From NCBI RefSeq assembly GCF_003967075.1, contig NZ_AP018666.1:1-64000 (forward strand): a stretch of DNA of 64,000 bases, read 5' to 3'. The translations under genes were made by a program, and so were the position numbers. Origin of the DNA: Sphingobium amiense (GTDB lineage Bacteria > Pseudomonadota > Alphaproteobacteria > Sphingomonadales > Sphingomonadaceae). Below the pieces are notes generated by a model, which was not told where the DNA came from, did not search any database, and saw only the letters and a program-made list of their open reading frames with translations. This document shows, one piece after another, positions 45,333 through 55,348 of the stretch. Each line of letters begins with the position of its first letter. The stretch's first letter is position 1.

Positions 45333-46109
45333 TCAGGCCGCCGGGGGCTCGACATCCGGCGGGTTCATATAGACCCTGAATCCAGCAAGATCCTCGTCGC
45401 TCGGATTCTCCATCTCGGGGATATAGCGGATCGTCTCAGCCATATCGCGCCGCGTAACATAGTCGATGATCGAGCCACCGTTGGAGAGCTCATATTGCAT
45501 CGATCCGCAATGGCGATCGACGGTGGCGAGCCCGGGCGCGAAGGCGATGGGCTTCTTGTTTCCCTTTTTGCTCACCTCATGCTTGGCGAGCGCAACGCGC
45601 AGGAATTCCAGCCTGGTGAAGCCCATTTCCGTCCGGCGTAGATCGATCCGCATCTGATCGACGAGTTCGGGTCGCTCCTGAGCATCGCGAAGCTGTTGGG
45701 CCCGCAGCTCCCTATCGTAATGCCGGTAGCCGAGATCGCGTTCGAGGTTGGTGGCCTTGAGATTGATCCCGCCATTCTCCGCGAGCTTGATGACCTCCTC
45801 GCACCGTTGGCGCCAGGTGCGGAGCAGTTCGTAGGCCGCATAGATCCACATGGGTGTCAGGGCCGACAGCTGCGCCATCCGGCCGCGCGGCGGTTCGTCG
45901 TCGAGCTGATGCTCAAGGATCTCCTGCTCGATGTGATTGAGCATGTTGTCGACCAGGCACAGCTGGCTCGCCTGCATCCTCAAAAATGGATTCTCGCCGA
46001 ACCCTGCCAGGGTCATCAGGGCTTCGTAGAGTTCGGCCTGTCCGATCTCAGCCACCGGACGATATCGAGGCTCGTCATCCACCTCGTCGGGATAGGGTTC
46101 GTAGTCCAC
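45333..46109 (-). CDS. Hypothetical protein upstream-paired with Mrr-like nuclease
   Basis: The 258-residue protein starts at GTG 46109 behind AAAGGA. It is mainly helical: LYEALMTLAGFGENPFLRMQ, IYAAYELLRTWRQRCEEV, a coiled segment and a C-terminal acidic end (ENPSDEDLAGF). The helical topology could be HEPN-like, but no clear R-x4-6-H motif is found. It lies 52 bases downstream of the Mrr-like gene on the same strand; the two may form one unit. Confidence 0.6.
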   Translation of the reverse strand: MDYEPYPDEVDDEPRYRPVAEIGQAELYEALMTLAGFGENPFLRMQASQLCLVDNMLNHIEQEILEHQLDDEPPRGRMAQLSALTPMWIYAAYELLRTWRQRCEEVIKLAENGGINLKATNLERDLGYRHYDRELRAQQLRDAQERPELVDQMRIDLRRTEMGFTRLEFLRVALAKHEVSKKGNKKPIAFAPGLATVDRHCGSMQYELSNGGSIIDYVTRRDMAETIRYIPEMENPSDEDLAGFRVYMNPPDVEPPAA

Positions 46110-46161
46110 GGTCAGTCCTTTCGCGCCGGCCGTGATCGCGCCGGTCCGGGGGTGATAGTGC

Positions 46162-47076
46162 TCACGAGACCTTCTCCCGGAGCCAGGACGACAGCCCTGC
46201 GTCGAGGACCATTCGCGCGAGGCGCTGCGGCCCGAGTAGGATTACCCCGTCCGGGCCTTCATTCTCTGGGATGTTGCCGGTGTGCCATACGAAGAACATG
46301 CGATCATAGGCCTCCGCTTCGGCCAGCCGGCCGACATAGTCGTCGAGAGCTGCCCGAGTGGCTTGAGATTTCACTTGCACGAAGGCGCGTTCGGCAGTGC
46401 TCGGAAGCACGAGTTCGAGGTCGATCGTTTTCTGGGTCCGGCCGACCTGGCTGAGCCGGCGCCATCCGCTACTCGAGAAGACCAGATCAACCAGCAGTTC
46501 GAAATCCTGCCAGGTCAGCAGTCGCATCAGGGGAATGATCGCCGCTGTGAGGGCGCGTTCCGCCTCTTCCGCCGCTGCGACCTCCGGTGACAGCTCATCG
46601 CTCAACCGGCGCAGCAGATAGTCGGCCGCGCGCACGTCGCAGATCGTCCCGCGGAACATCTGGACCTTGAGCAGTCGCCCGGACAGCCGGTCAGCCGTCA
46701 ACAGACTGCCGCCGACCGACGTGCTGTGCCAGCCATCCAGGGTCGCGCGGCGATGGCTGTTGTCGGGCAGGATCTCGATCTCGCCGACCGGCCGACACCA
46801 ATAGAGCAAGCCGCCGACGAAGGTGATGAAGATGGTATCCTCGTCGCTCTCGTAAAATGCCCGGATTTGCTTCACATCGCGAGTTGCAGCGCCGGCGTCC
46901 CCTCGACGATCCTTCATCGCGTCCCAAACGCCGGGCCAGTCGCCTGCCACGCAAAGGTCGTGCGGCACTTCGCGGTAGCCAAAGCGCAGCACGCCGTCGC
47001 GGATGCTCTCCGTCTCCCAGTCACCGCCCCGGCCCAGCTTGATGTAAAAGACGTTCGCCGCCGTAACTGCGGTCAT
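46162..47076 (-). CDS. Mrr-like restriction endonuclease domain protein
   Basis: The 304-residue protein has an unrecognised, beta-rich N-terminal half (1-170). A helical linker precedes a restriction-endonuclease fold (about 190-285): WQDFELLVDLVFSSSGWRRL, then KTIDLELVLPSTAERAFVQVKSQ with the D and the Q-x-K catalytic pair of Mrr-type nucleases. ATG 47076 gives a sensible start (MTAVTAANVFYIKLG); a longer frame upstream is poor. Mrr-type enzymes cut modified or foreign DNA. The novel N-terminal domain may provide target specificity. Confidence 0.75.
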   Translation of the reverse strand: MTAVTAANVFYIKLGRGGDWETESIRDGVLRFGYREVPHDLCVAGDWPGVWDAMKDRRGDAGAATRDVKQIRAFYESDEDTIFITFVGGLLYWCRPVGEIEILPDNSHRRATLDGWHSTSVGGSLLTADRLSGRLLKVQMFRGTICDVRAADYLLRRLSDELSPEVAAAEEAERALTAAIIPLMRLLTWQDFELLVDLVFSSSGWRRLSQVGRTQKTIDLELVLPSTAERAFVQVKSQATRAALDDYVGRLAEAEAYDRMFFVWHTGNIPENEGPDGVILLGPQRLARMVLDAGLSSWLREKVS

Positions 47077-47203
47077 GGAATCCCCCGTTATAAGCAGGGC
47101 AATTCCGATCAGCCCGCCCGCATCGCAAGCTATACCTTCATCGTAGAAAAGATATTGAAGAGCTTGCCCTGATCGGGCGGCGGGCAGCAAAATTGGGGGG
47201 CAA

Positions 47204-47740
47204 ATGGCTAAGGCAAACAGCAACGCACATCGCGAGAAATCGTCAAAGCCCTATAACGAACGCACCGATCTCGAAAAATTGCAGTCACAATGGACCAAAT
47301 TATCCGGCCTGCACCTTCGAGAAGAGCCATCTGCGGCGATCGTCCGTTGCGCCACGGCAGCGGAGATCGCGGCCAACTATGCCATTCGGACGGAATGGGC
47401 CCGCAAGACCGAATTCGATGACACCATCGTCGACATGTTCCTGCGTTGGGCCAATGGCCTTCCGCTAAAGGTCACTCGGCTGTTCGTTCCGATCTATTTC
47501 GAGACGCCGGACAAGAGTCCGATCGGAAAGGCGCTCAAAGCGTCGGCCGAGAAGATCAACACGGTGCGCAATGCCGTGGTGCACCAAGGAGCCTTCAGCA
47601 ATCCCGAGGAGGCTGAAGCCGTGATCGCCGAGGCGAAGGCCTTCATCAACACGATTGTCGGCCTGTCGATCGAAGGGTTCGACATCGAGGCGGCGGCGCG
47701 AGAATGGCAGGCGTCCCGCAAGAGCGAGGGGGGCGAATGA
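47204..47740 (+). CDS. HEPN-like protein, first gene of an overlapping pair
   Basis: The 178-residue all-helical protein has the HEPN RNase-type motif R-x4-H in VRNAVVHQG (R122, H127), with Asn following the Arg as is typical, and an acidic helix with E54. HEPN proteins act as RNases or as nucleotide-transfer targets in toxin-antitoxin and defence systems. ATG 47204 is preceded by a G-rich stretch. The stop overlaps the next gene by ATGA, and that gene also carries a HEPN-type motif. Confidence 0.65.
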   Translation: MAKANSNAHREKSSKPYNERTDLEKLQSQWTKLSGLHLREEPSAAIVRCATAAEIAANYAIRTEWARKTEFDDTIVDMFLRWANGLPLKVTRLFVPIYFETPDKSPIGKALKASAEKINTVRNAVVHQGAFSNPEEAEAVIAEAKAFINTIVGLSIEGFDIEAAAREWQASRKSEGGE

Positions 47741-49140
47741 CCTCGACGCTCGGCGGTCTGACCGTCACGCTCGGCAAGAAGCTCAAACAGTCCGACGATT
47801 TCCTGAAGGCCAAGCACAACCTGCTGACCCAGTTCGACAGCATCGACGATCTCGTCACGGACGAAACCAAGCTGTCTGCCAAGGATCGCCAGGCGATCGA
47901 GCATCATATCCTGCAGCTCCGCGCGGCGATCGCGCGCACGCTATGGTCGAACGAGTTCTACATCGGGCGCTCTCTGCTCGACGACTATATCCTGCACACC
48001 GCCAAGAATGGGGGCGGGGATGTGCCCGCGCGGGTCATCGCCGGGCTCGCGACCGCAGGCGCCGACAGGCCGGGCTTCGTCCTCTATCCGCTGACAGGTT
48101 TCGGGATGGAGATGCCGCGGATCTTCGCGAAGGACAGCAAGCTCCGCTCCGAGGCGATCTTCAGGAGCGCGGGCTTCGCCGTGAGTACCCAGAGCAATTC
48201 GTTCGACGCGGCCGTCGCCAGCATCGAGCGGATGGCAAGGGGGCTCGGCGTGAAGCAGCGCATAGACAAGTCGGATTTCCGGCACTTCGCTTACTCGGCA
48301 AAGTGGTTCGGAAAGAACCCGCTCATGCTGGTCCGCCTCACGTCGTTCACTGGCGATATGTACGAGAACCAGTTCGTCTATTCACTCAAGATCAGGGTGG
48401 CAGCGGCGAACCTGCTGATGCTGCATAGCCTGTCGCAGGAGGCAGTCGGGCCGCTCGACCGGCACCGCAATTCGTCCTTCGTCAACAATTTCGAGACGCT
48501 CGACATCGCCCATTATATGATCGGTGAGGCGATCCCTGGCCGCCCGATGTCCACGCGCCGCGTGCCCATGAACGTCTCCCAGCTCGAGCTGGCCAAGCTC
48601 TCTGACGTCGCCGCGACGCTCTCCACCACCGCACTGGCGACGTCCCGCATGCGGCGGCTTGCGGCGAAGGTGACGCAGGCGTTGAACACGGTGGAGCGAG
48701 GCTATTTTCGTCACGTCAGTATCGCCACGCATTCGAAACCGGAGAACCGCCTTTACCGCCGTCTGCTCACTGCCTTGGACTGGTTCCGGCAGTCGTTCAG
48801 TGCCCGGGCGAACGAGGCGGAGGCGATCGTCGCGCTGGCGGTGGCGTTCGAGACGCTGCTCACGGACCAATATGCCCCCGCGATTGCAGAGCGCCTGCGG
48901 CGCCGGATTGGGATTTGCATCAAAGGGGTGCCAGGCGTGGCGAACTATCAGGCCAGCGTTCTGGCGATCTACTATGCCCGCAGCGCCATCGTTCATACGG
49001 GCGAGCCTGACCACGCGATTGACATTCATCGCGGCCAGGTCGCCTTCGCGCGCTGCTTCTGTGCAATCGCCGAACGGCTCACGGCTTGGACACCGACCTC
49101 GAACAACGCCATGGGCGACCTGTTGGGCGATATTGCATGA
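47737..49140 (+). CDS. Large protein with C-terminal HEPN-like domain, second of the pair
   Basis: The 467-residue protein has an unrecognised first two-thirds. The C-terminal part resembles the Apea/HEPN group, with EAIVALAVAFETLLTD (helix with conserved E) followed by YYARSAIVHTGEP (R415, H420). It is coupled to the preceding HEPN gene by a 4-base overlap, so equal synthesis is expected. Two HEPN subunits in one operon suggest a hetero-oligomeric RNase, with the long N-terminal region as sensor. No named system with this gene pair is known to me. Confidence 0.65.
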   Translation: MTSTLGGLTVTLGKKLKQSDDFLKAKHNLLTQFDSIDDLVTDETKLSAKDRQAIEHHILQLRAAIARTLWSNEFYIGRSLLDDYILHTAKNGGGDVPARVIAGLATAGADRPGFVLYPLTGFGMEMPRIFAKDSKLRSEAIFRSAGFAVSTQSNSFDAAVASIERMARGLGVKQRIDKSDFRHFAYSAKWFGKNPLMLVRLTSFTGDMYENQFVYSLKIRVAAANLLMLHSLSQEAVGPLDRHRNSSFVNNFETLDIAHYMIGEAIPGRPMSTRRVPMNVSQLELAKLSDVAATLSTTALATSRMRRLAAKVTQALNTVERGYFRHVSIATHSKPENRLYRRLLTALDWFRQSFSARANEAEAIVALAVAFETLLTDQYAPAIAERLRRRIGICIKGVPGVANYQASVLAIYYARSAIVHTGEPDHAIDIHRGQVAFARCFCAIAERLTAWTPTSNNAMGDLLGDIA

Positions 49141-49219
49141 GACCTTCGTCAGGCTGAACCTATCGATAGGCCGCCGCCCTACCGTTGAGGGCCTTCGACA
49201 CTTTGCTATGATGATACCG

Positions 49220-49717
49220 ATGCAGATACGACCCGAGAAACCTGCGGACGAGGAATTTATCCGCGCCGTAACTACTTCCGCTTTCCTCGCAGCGGAGCAC
49301 AGTGACGGCAACGAGGCCTCAATCGTTGATGGGCTGCGCAATGCGGGTGCGCTGACGATCTCGCTTGTCGCTGCCAACGGTGGGAATATCGTAGGCCATG
49401 TCGCATTCTCCCCAGTCATGATCGACGGCATTCTCGACGGGTGGTTTGGGCTTGGCCCCGTGTCGGTTGACCCAAATTGCCAACGAGAGGGCGTCGGCAG
49501 TGCGCTGATCGAGGCAGGTCTCACCGACCTGAAGCGGCAAGGCTCGAAAGGATGCGTGGTTCTCGGCGATCCCGCTTACTACCGCCGGTTCGGCTTTGCC
49601 GTCGATCCCGACCTGCGGTTAGCAGGAGCCCCGCCAGAGTTTTTTCAGCGGCTCTCGTTCGATCAGCAGCACCACAGCGGCATCGTCACATATCATCCCG
49701 CATTTGGCGGCGAGTAG
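49220..49717 (+). CDS. GNAT-family N-acetyltransferase
   Basis: The 165-residue protein shows the GNAT fold of the YhbS-like type: MQIRPEKPADEEFIRAVTTS, FGLGPVSVDPNCQREGVGSA (acetyl-CoA loop Q-R-x-G-x-G) and YYRRFGF. ATG 49220 gives the family-typical start; ATG 49208 adds four residues. It is a solitary gene 79 bases downstream of the HEPN pair and convergent with the DUF4238 gene. Substrate unknown. Confidence 0.85.
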   Translation: MQIRPEKPADEEFIRAVTTSAFLAAEHSDGNEASIVDGLRNAGALTISLVAANGGNIVGHVAFSPVMIDGILDGWFGLGPVSVDPNCQREGVGSALIEAGLTDLKRQGSKGCVVLGDPAYYRRFGFAVDPDLRLAGAPPEFFQRLSFDQQHHSGIVTYHPAFGGE

Positions 49718-49795
49718 AGAGCCCTATTCGCTGTTTCTTGCGCTGCGTTCCGGGCCGGGTGCGTCAGCGGAAATCGCGCTATCGGCGCCCACACG

Positions 49796-50893
49796 CTAGA
49801 CCGAGATCTTTCGATAGCCGCTTCCCTGCACGAATCCCTGTTCAAGGCACCATCGGCGGGTCAAGCCGGCGCCGGTGTCATTCGAGTAGGCGTGCGCGTT
49901 CGAGCGGAAGCGCAGAAATGAGGGCCAGGTCGAAGGGGCTGGGTGGTTCGTCGCTACATGGACAAGGACCTTCTCCCCGTTTCTGATATCGGTGGGCTTC
50001 CTGACGGCGTAATATTCGCCCCAATCGTCGCTCTTTTCGAGGACGGCCTGGGTCACCGTTTGCCGAGTGGCAGGCCGTCCGGGTTTACCGGCCTCTACCT
50101 GCGACGCAATTGTATCGCGATCGCCCCATTCCCGGAAATACACGTTGGCCCAGCAGCCAAGAACCTGATGGGCGTTGAGCGCCTCGATATCCTGGTGCCG
50201 ATCGATGTCGATCCAGTGCGCCCGGTGGCCAGAGGTGTAGACAGCCCCGTCGTAAAGGATTGCGCAGAGAGAAGGTGAGAGCGGCAGGAAAAAGATGGCC
50301 CCAGCGGTCTTTACCCCGAAACTCGGTCGGCCCTTGCGCGGCCGTTGAATATGCAGGCGGTTGGTCAGGATGGCCGGATCGTCGGAGGTGAAGAATGGGA
50401 GGTCTGACCGGTTTCGCGCGATGCAAAGCGTGAGATCGTCGACGATCCGCATCGTGTCCTTGTAGTTCAGCATCGCGGCCTGGACGGCCTCCTTCGATGC
50501 CTCCTTCACCGTTGGCACGGGAAGGTCGGATCCAGGAACATCTTGCAGCGCCAGCGCCATTTCACTGGCTTTCAGCGAGGCGGCTTCCGTCCGGAGGTAT
50601 TGGAGATAGATGAACCGCTTGAGGACGACCTTGACCGCTGAACCGACCGCGCCGCCATCGGACAAGTGGCGGACGATCGGCCCATAAGGGTCCTCGATGA
50701 AGTTGATCGCGTTCTCGAGAAGCTTGTTTTGCCCGTAGAAATAGTCGCCCGAGCATTGATTCCTGACGGGTGCGTTGGGAATGGCCTTCATGCGATCGAG
50801 ATTGAACAGGTTGATCGCCAGCCCCTCTCCGTTGACCGTGAACGGCCGAAGGTGGACCCGAGGGACGAAGTGCTGGTTCTTGTTGTCGGCCAT
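49796..50893 (-). CDS. DUF4238-family protein
   Basis: The 365-residue protein starts MADNKNQHFVPRVHLRPFTVNGEG, the unmistakable DUF4238 opening (N-Q-H-x-V-P-x-x-L/H-L). The rest follows family pattern: INLFNLDR, GDYFYG, LEKSD-like C-terminus. DUF4238 proteins are of unknown biochemistry and are frequent in defence islands. Its start lies 17 bases after the end of the interrupted nuclease gene (50911-55589) on the same strand, so the two were probably one operon, now separated from its promoter by an IS. Confidence 0.85.
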   Translation of the reverse strand: MADNKNQHFVPRVHLRPFTVNGEGLAINLFNLDRMKAIPNAPVRNQCSGDYFYGQNKLLENAINFIEDPYGPIVRHLSDGGAVGSAVKVVLKRFIYLQYLRTEAASLKASEMALALQDVPGSDLPVPTVKEASKEAVQAAMLNYKDTMRIVDDLTLCIARNRSDLPFFTSDDPAILTNRLHIQRPRKGRPSFGVKTAGAIFFLPLSPSLCAILYDGAVYTSGHRAHWIDIDRHQDIEALNAHQVLGCWANVYFREWGDRDTIASQVEAGKPGRPATRQTVTQAVLEKSDDWGEYYAVRKPTDIRNGEKVLVHVATNHPAPSTWPSFLRFRSNAHAYSNDTGAGLTRRWCLEQGFVQGSGYRKISV

Positions 50894-50910
50894 CTATCGG
50901 CGTGTCCGCA

Positions 50911-52823
50911 TCATGCGTGTTCAACGGCCGGGTAGCTTGCCTCCATGATCCCCTGAAGTTTCAGAGGATCAAGGACATAGGTCGCGAGCGTAAGTCGCCT
51001 GTATCCCATCGCGACTTCCCAGTCTGTGGGGTCGAGCGCCGCAAGTTGTTTGGCGGCGATGGAATCGCCCTCGAGATAGGTCACAAGATCGAGCGCATGG
51101 AATTCGCTTCCGGCCCAGATCGACAGACTGCGCTCCTCACCGCTCAGCTTGCCCATGGTCAGGACATTGATGAGTTCATGCGCCTGGCGAACCGGATGGC
51201 CGTTCAGGGCCGCACCATGAAAGATACGATTTGCGGTGACGATTCCGGTGTGGACTTCGGCAGACGGATCGACCGCCCAGCCATGCTTCTTCAACAATTG
51301 GCTCTTGTGGGTCGTCTCCGAAAAGACCCGCCGCCGCTTGTCCAGCTGGTCGCGCCCGACCTTAATGTGATCATAGCTGTTGCGCATCTCGTGTGGTGAG
51401 CACGGGTGGTAGGCGTTCTTGCATTCGAAGAAAAACAGATGGCCATCGCGCCAGGCGACGATGTCGAGTTCAAAATCGAGCCCGCCAGCACGCAGTTCCA
51501 CGCCGGATTCAACCTTGAACCCCGCGGATTTGAGCGCGTCGATCACTGCGTTCACCATCTGGTCTTCGGGGCCGAGTGCGATCGGTCGCAGGCCGTTGGC
51601 CACGATGGTGTTACGGACGAGATTCGAGGCGGCCAGCACCTGAGGGGCAATGACGTAGTAGCCGCCGAGGTCGATCAACGGTCGATATTGCAGATCGATG
51701 TGACCGGTGCTGATGGTCATTTTCATCAGATCGATCAGGGAGCGCACCTTTGCTTCGCTCCTAAAAATCAACATCATCTGCATGAAGAGATTGTCGTGAG
51801 ACATCACAAAGACGGTCGACGTGAAGGTGAGGAATGTGCGCTCGGCCTCGTCCTCAATCCGCGCCAAGGCCCTTTGGTACACACCGCTCAGGAAGGTGAA
51901 GTACCTCTGAAATTTGAAGATGTCGGTGGTGGTGACATGCTCATTCACATCGGCGATCAGATCGCTGACGTTCCCAAAGTTGTTGACATCGAGGAGGAGG
52001 AGGCTCTCCACCTCCTCGCGAAACATCTGGTCCCCAGCGAAGATCGAGAAGATTTCCGGCGCCGTCGGCAGCATCATTCGATAGCGTCTGACCGGCTTTT
52101 CCGCGAGTTCGAGCAAGCCGGGAAAGGCGTCACGTTCAAAGCCCATGTCGAGAAAGTCACTCATGGACATCGGCGGGTTTGAGTTCCGGAAACGGTGGAT
52201 CCGGATGATCGCTTGATTGTCGCTCTGAATGTAGCCCAAGCGGACGGAGCGCTCTATGTCCGGGTCGATCGATGAGATTGTGACGGTCTCGCCTTCGAGC
52301 GTCGCTTGATAGGGCAACCCATCAATCTGGGTTTCCGCGTCCTTGAATTTTGTGAGGCGCACGGCCGCGAGGAGCAGTCGTTCATAGACCACCGCGTCCG
52401 TCGTGATGGCAGCAATATCGACGTGATTGCAGCATTCGTCGGTGATCGGGAACAGCGAGGCATAGATCGAGAAGATCAGCGAGGCGCCGTCTACATATTC
52501 TTCCGTGGTGTAGCGGCGAGGCGACCAGGACGGCTGCGAAGGGTCGGCGACCCAGCCCTGGTAGAACTGGTTATTGAGAATCACGAGCAGGGTCTTGAGA
52601 ACGCAATCTCGCCGGCTCCCGAGGATTTTGACGATTTCGTCGTAGAGCGCGCGCGCGTTGGAGGCCAATTTGCTGAGCGCAATCACGGACTCGAAATAGC
52701 GAGCGCGTTCTGGAGCGTTCAACAACGGCCGTATCTGGAGTGCGGTCTTGGCGAGGGTGCCGATCAGATTGCCGGCGTAGCCGTAACGCGAAGCACGCAG
52801 CACACCTGCCCGGCGCAGGCGGG
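50911..52823 (-). pseudogene. PD-(D/E)XK nuclease-domain protein, main (C-terminal) part of a split gene
   Basis: This is the larger part of a 717-residue protein split by an IS21 copy; the first 80 residues are at 55349-55589. Most of it is unrecognised helical sequence. In the C-terminal third VIDALKSAGFKVESGVELRA is followed by LDFELDIVAWRDGHLFFFEC and K-N: a PD-(D/E)XK core with D534, E547 and K549 in full-length numbering. An internal start could still yield the 639-residue part (GTG 52830, inside the target duplication). The nuclease role is by motif; its partner is probably the DUF4238 protein. Confidence 0.82.
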
Positions 52824-52831
52824 GCACCACA
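52824..52831 (+). repeat. Target-site duplication GCACCACA (left copy)
   Basis: GCACCACA here is repeated exactly at 55349-55356, directly outside both ends of the IS21 copy C. Confidence 0.9.
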
Positions 52832-53006
52832 TGTCAATCGGCGTGCAAACGGGACCCCCTATCGGCGCGCAAAAGGGACCCCCTTTTCAAGATGGCGCAA
52901 GGTTGATCGGACACGCGCCCTTGCGCTGCGCGCGGCGTAGGGAGGGCGGAGCCCGACCGGAGGCGCGCGCAGCGCAAAGCATCTTAATCCCGGTGTGCAG
53001 CGGAGA

Positions 53007-53735
53007 TCAGTTTCGGTTCTTGAAGCGCCAGCTGTCATTGCCGGTCTCGATGATGTCGCAATGATGGGTGACGCGATCGAGGAGCGCGGTGGTCATCTTG
53101 GGATCGCCGAAGACCGTGGGCCATTCGCCGAACGCGAGGTTGGTGGTGATGATGACGCTGGTCTGCTCGTAGAGCTTGCTGACCAGATGGAACAGCAACT
53201 GGCCGCCTGAGCGGGCGAACGGCAGGTAACCTAGCTCATCGAGCACGATCAGATCGAGACGGGATAGCTGGGCGGTGAGTGCGCCGCTCTTGCCGATCCT
53301 GGCTTCCTCTTCGAGACGGGTCACCAGATCGACGGTGTTGAAGTAGCGGCCGCGCGCACCGGAGCGAACGACATTGGCGGCGATAGCGATGGCCAGGTGG
53401 GTCTTGCCGGTGCCCGTGCCGCCGACCAGGACGATATTGCGCCGAGCGGGCAGGAACGCGCCGCTGTGCAATGAACGCACCAGCCCCTCGTTGATCGGTG
53501 TGCCCTCGAACCGGAACGCGTCGATGTCCTTCACGACCGGCAGCTTTGCGGCCGCCATCCGGTATCGGATCGACGCGGCATGGCGATGCGTCGCTTCCGC
53601 TCGGAGAAGGTCGGTCAGTATCTCCATCGTGGTGCGCTGACGCTGAAGGCCGGTGGTGACCGCATCATCGAACGCGCCCGCCATGCCCTTGAGCCCAAGC
53701 CCGCGCATCGCCTCGATCATGTCATGCCGCTGCAT
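53007..53735 (-). CDS. istB: IS21-family helper ATPase IstB
   Basis: The 242-residue AAA+ ATPase has Walker [11 protein letters not shown], Walker [11 protein letters not shown], sensor TTNLAFGEW and a complete C-terminus (WRFKNRN). It overlaps istA by 14 bases. Related to, but clearly distinct from, copy A of this window. Confidence 0.92.
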   Translation of the reverse strand: MQRHDMIEAMRGLGLKGMAGAFDDAVTTGLQRQRTTMEILTDLLRAEATHRHAASIRYRMAAAKLPVVKDIDAFRFEGTPINEGLVRSLHSGAFLPARRNIVLVGGTGTGKTHLAIAIAANVVRSGARGRYFNTVDLVTRLEEEARIGKSGALTAQLSRLDLIVLDELGYLPFARSGGQLLFHLVSKLYEQTSVIITTNLAFGEWPTVFGDPKMTTALLDRVTHHCDIIETGNDSWRFKNRN

Positions 53736-55236
53736 CGAAGGTCCTCAGCTGGTCGTAACGGGCGCAGTCGGCGATCGGCGGATGGCGCAGCGCGCTATCC
53801 TCGGAGGTGATGATCGTAAGTGGGCGCGGCGGCTCGCGGTGCCGCGCCAGGATGTTGAGGATCAGATCGTCGCTCGCCGTGCCGGTCGCCAGCGCTTCGC
53901 GCACGGCCGCTTCGACCGGATCCAGGCCATCGATCAGCACGGCCGACAGCACACGGACGAACCGGCGGTCGGCATCGTCGCCATTACCAAGCTTGCGGCG
54001 CAGGCGCGCCAGCGCAGGTGGCAGGTCCCAGTCCTGGAAGGGCGCGCCGTTCCGCAGCGCGCCGGGCTTGCGGGCCAGCACCGGCAGATAATGCCAGGGG
54101 TCGTAAATCGTGCGGTTACGCCCGAAGGTGCGAGGATGCTCGGCGACAACCTCCTCGCCGCAGCGCACGATGATGCGGTCGGCATAGGCACGGACCTGCA
54201 CCGTGCGCCGCGCCATCGTCGAGAGAACCGAGTAGCGGTTGCGGTCGAAGCTGATCAGGCAGGTGCCCGTCACCGCATGCTCGCTCTCGTTGAAGCCGTC
54301 GAACGGCCCCAACATCGGTTGCAGTGCCGATCGTTCGATCTCCAGCGCCTGCGCTACGGTTAGCTCGCCCTGTTCAGGATGCGCCTGCCGTTCCGCCCAG
54401 CGCCGACACTCGGCCTCCAGCCAGCCATTGAGCTCCTCGAGGCTGGCGAACCGCAACCGGGGCTGGAAGAAGCGACCCCGGATCGTCTGCACCTGGTTCT
54501 CGACCTGCCCCTTCTCCCATCCCGCCGCAGGTGAGCAGGCGGTCGGCTCGATCATATAATGGGCGGTCATGATCAGGAACCGCCGGTTGAAGACCCGTTC
54601 CTTGCCGGTGAACACGCTCGTCACCGCCGTCTTCATATTATCGTAGATGCCGCGCCCTGGCACCCCGCCGAAGAAAGCAAAGCCGCGCGCATGCGCGTCG
54701 AACAGCATCTCCTGGCTCTCGCGCGGATACGCCCGGACATAGACTGCCCGCGATGCACACAGTCGCATATGCGCGACCTTCACCCGCATCGGCTTGCCCG
54801 CGATCTCCACATCCTCATGGCTCCAGTCGAACTGGTAGGCCTCGCCGGGCTTGAACATCAGCGGGATGAAGGCCGTGACACCATCGCCGGCATCCTTGCG
54901 CCGATCGGCCTTCCAGCGCGCCGCGTAGCGCCGCACGGCATCGTAGGAGCCCTCAAAACCCTCGCGCTCCAACAGATCATGGATCCGCGTCATCCGCAGC
55001 CGCTCGCGCTTGCCGCGCACCTCATTCTCTTCCAGCAGTGTGTTCAGGCGATCCTGAAACGGACCGATCCGCGGCAACGGCTGAACCTTACGCTGATAAT
55101 CGAATGCGCCTTCCGGCGCCCGGATCGCCTTGCGGATCACCTTCCGCGATACATGCAAATCCCGCGCGATCGCCTTGATCGCCTTACCACCGGCATACTC
55201 GCGCCGAATCCGAACCACTGTCTCCAAAACCAACAT
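53722..55236 (-). CDS. istA: IS21-family transposase IstA
   Basis: This is a 504-residue transposase. The N-terminal helix-turn-helix ([20 protein letters not shown]) precedes the DDE residues in [19 protein letters not shown] and [11 protein letters not shown]. It is intact from [17 protein letters not shown] to the end. With istB and both ends present, copy C should be active. Confidence 0.93.
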   Translation of the reverse strand: MLVLETVVRIRREYAGGKAIKAIARDLHVSRKVIRKAIRAPEGAFDYQRKVQPLPRIGPFQDRLNTLLEENEVRGKRERLRMTRIHDLLEREGFEGSYDAVRRYAARWKADRRKDAGDGVTAFIPLMFKPGEAYQFDWSHEDVEIAGKPMRVKVAHMRLCASRAVYVRAYPRESQEMLFDAHARGFAFFGGVPGRGIYDNMKTAVTSVFTGKERVFNRRFLIMTAHYMIEPTACSPAAGWEKGQVENQVQTIRGRFFQPRLRFASLEELNGWLEAECRRWAERQAHPEQGELTVAQALEIERSALQPMLGPFDGFNESEHAVTGTCLISFDRNRYSVLSTMARRTVQVRAYADRIIVRCGEEVVAEHPRTFGRNRTIYDPWHYLPVLARKPGALRNGAPFQDWDLPPALARLRRKLGNGDDADRRFVRVLSAVLIDGLDPVEAAVREALATGTASDDLILNILARHREPPRPLTIITSEDSALRHPPIADCARYDQLRTFDAAA

Positions 55237-55348
55237 CCCGATCTCGCCGCCTGATTATCCAGCCGGCTGCTTAAACCATCGAAATGAGGGGTCCCTTTTA
55301 GACGCCGATCACCCCGCTAACGGGGTCCTTTTTGCACGCCGATCCACA

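Larger units (their letters stand above)
52832..55348 (-). mobile_element. IS21-family insertion sequence (copy C) with 8-bp target duplication
   Basis: The element is 2517 bp, from TG (52832) to CA (55348), flanked by the exact direct repeat GCACCACA (52824-52831 and 55349-55356). Each end has two copies of a repeat of form ATCGGCG-N-(G/C)CAAA-N-GGGACCCC, in opposite orientation at the two ends. istA and istB are intact. The perfect duplication indicates a fairly recent insertion. Excision with one repeat restores the split nuclease gene in frame. Confidence 0.93.
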
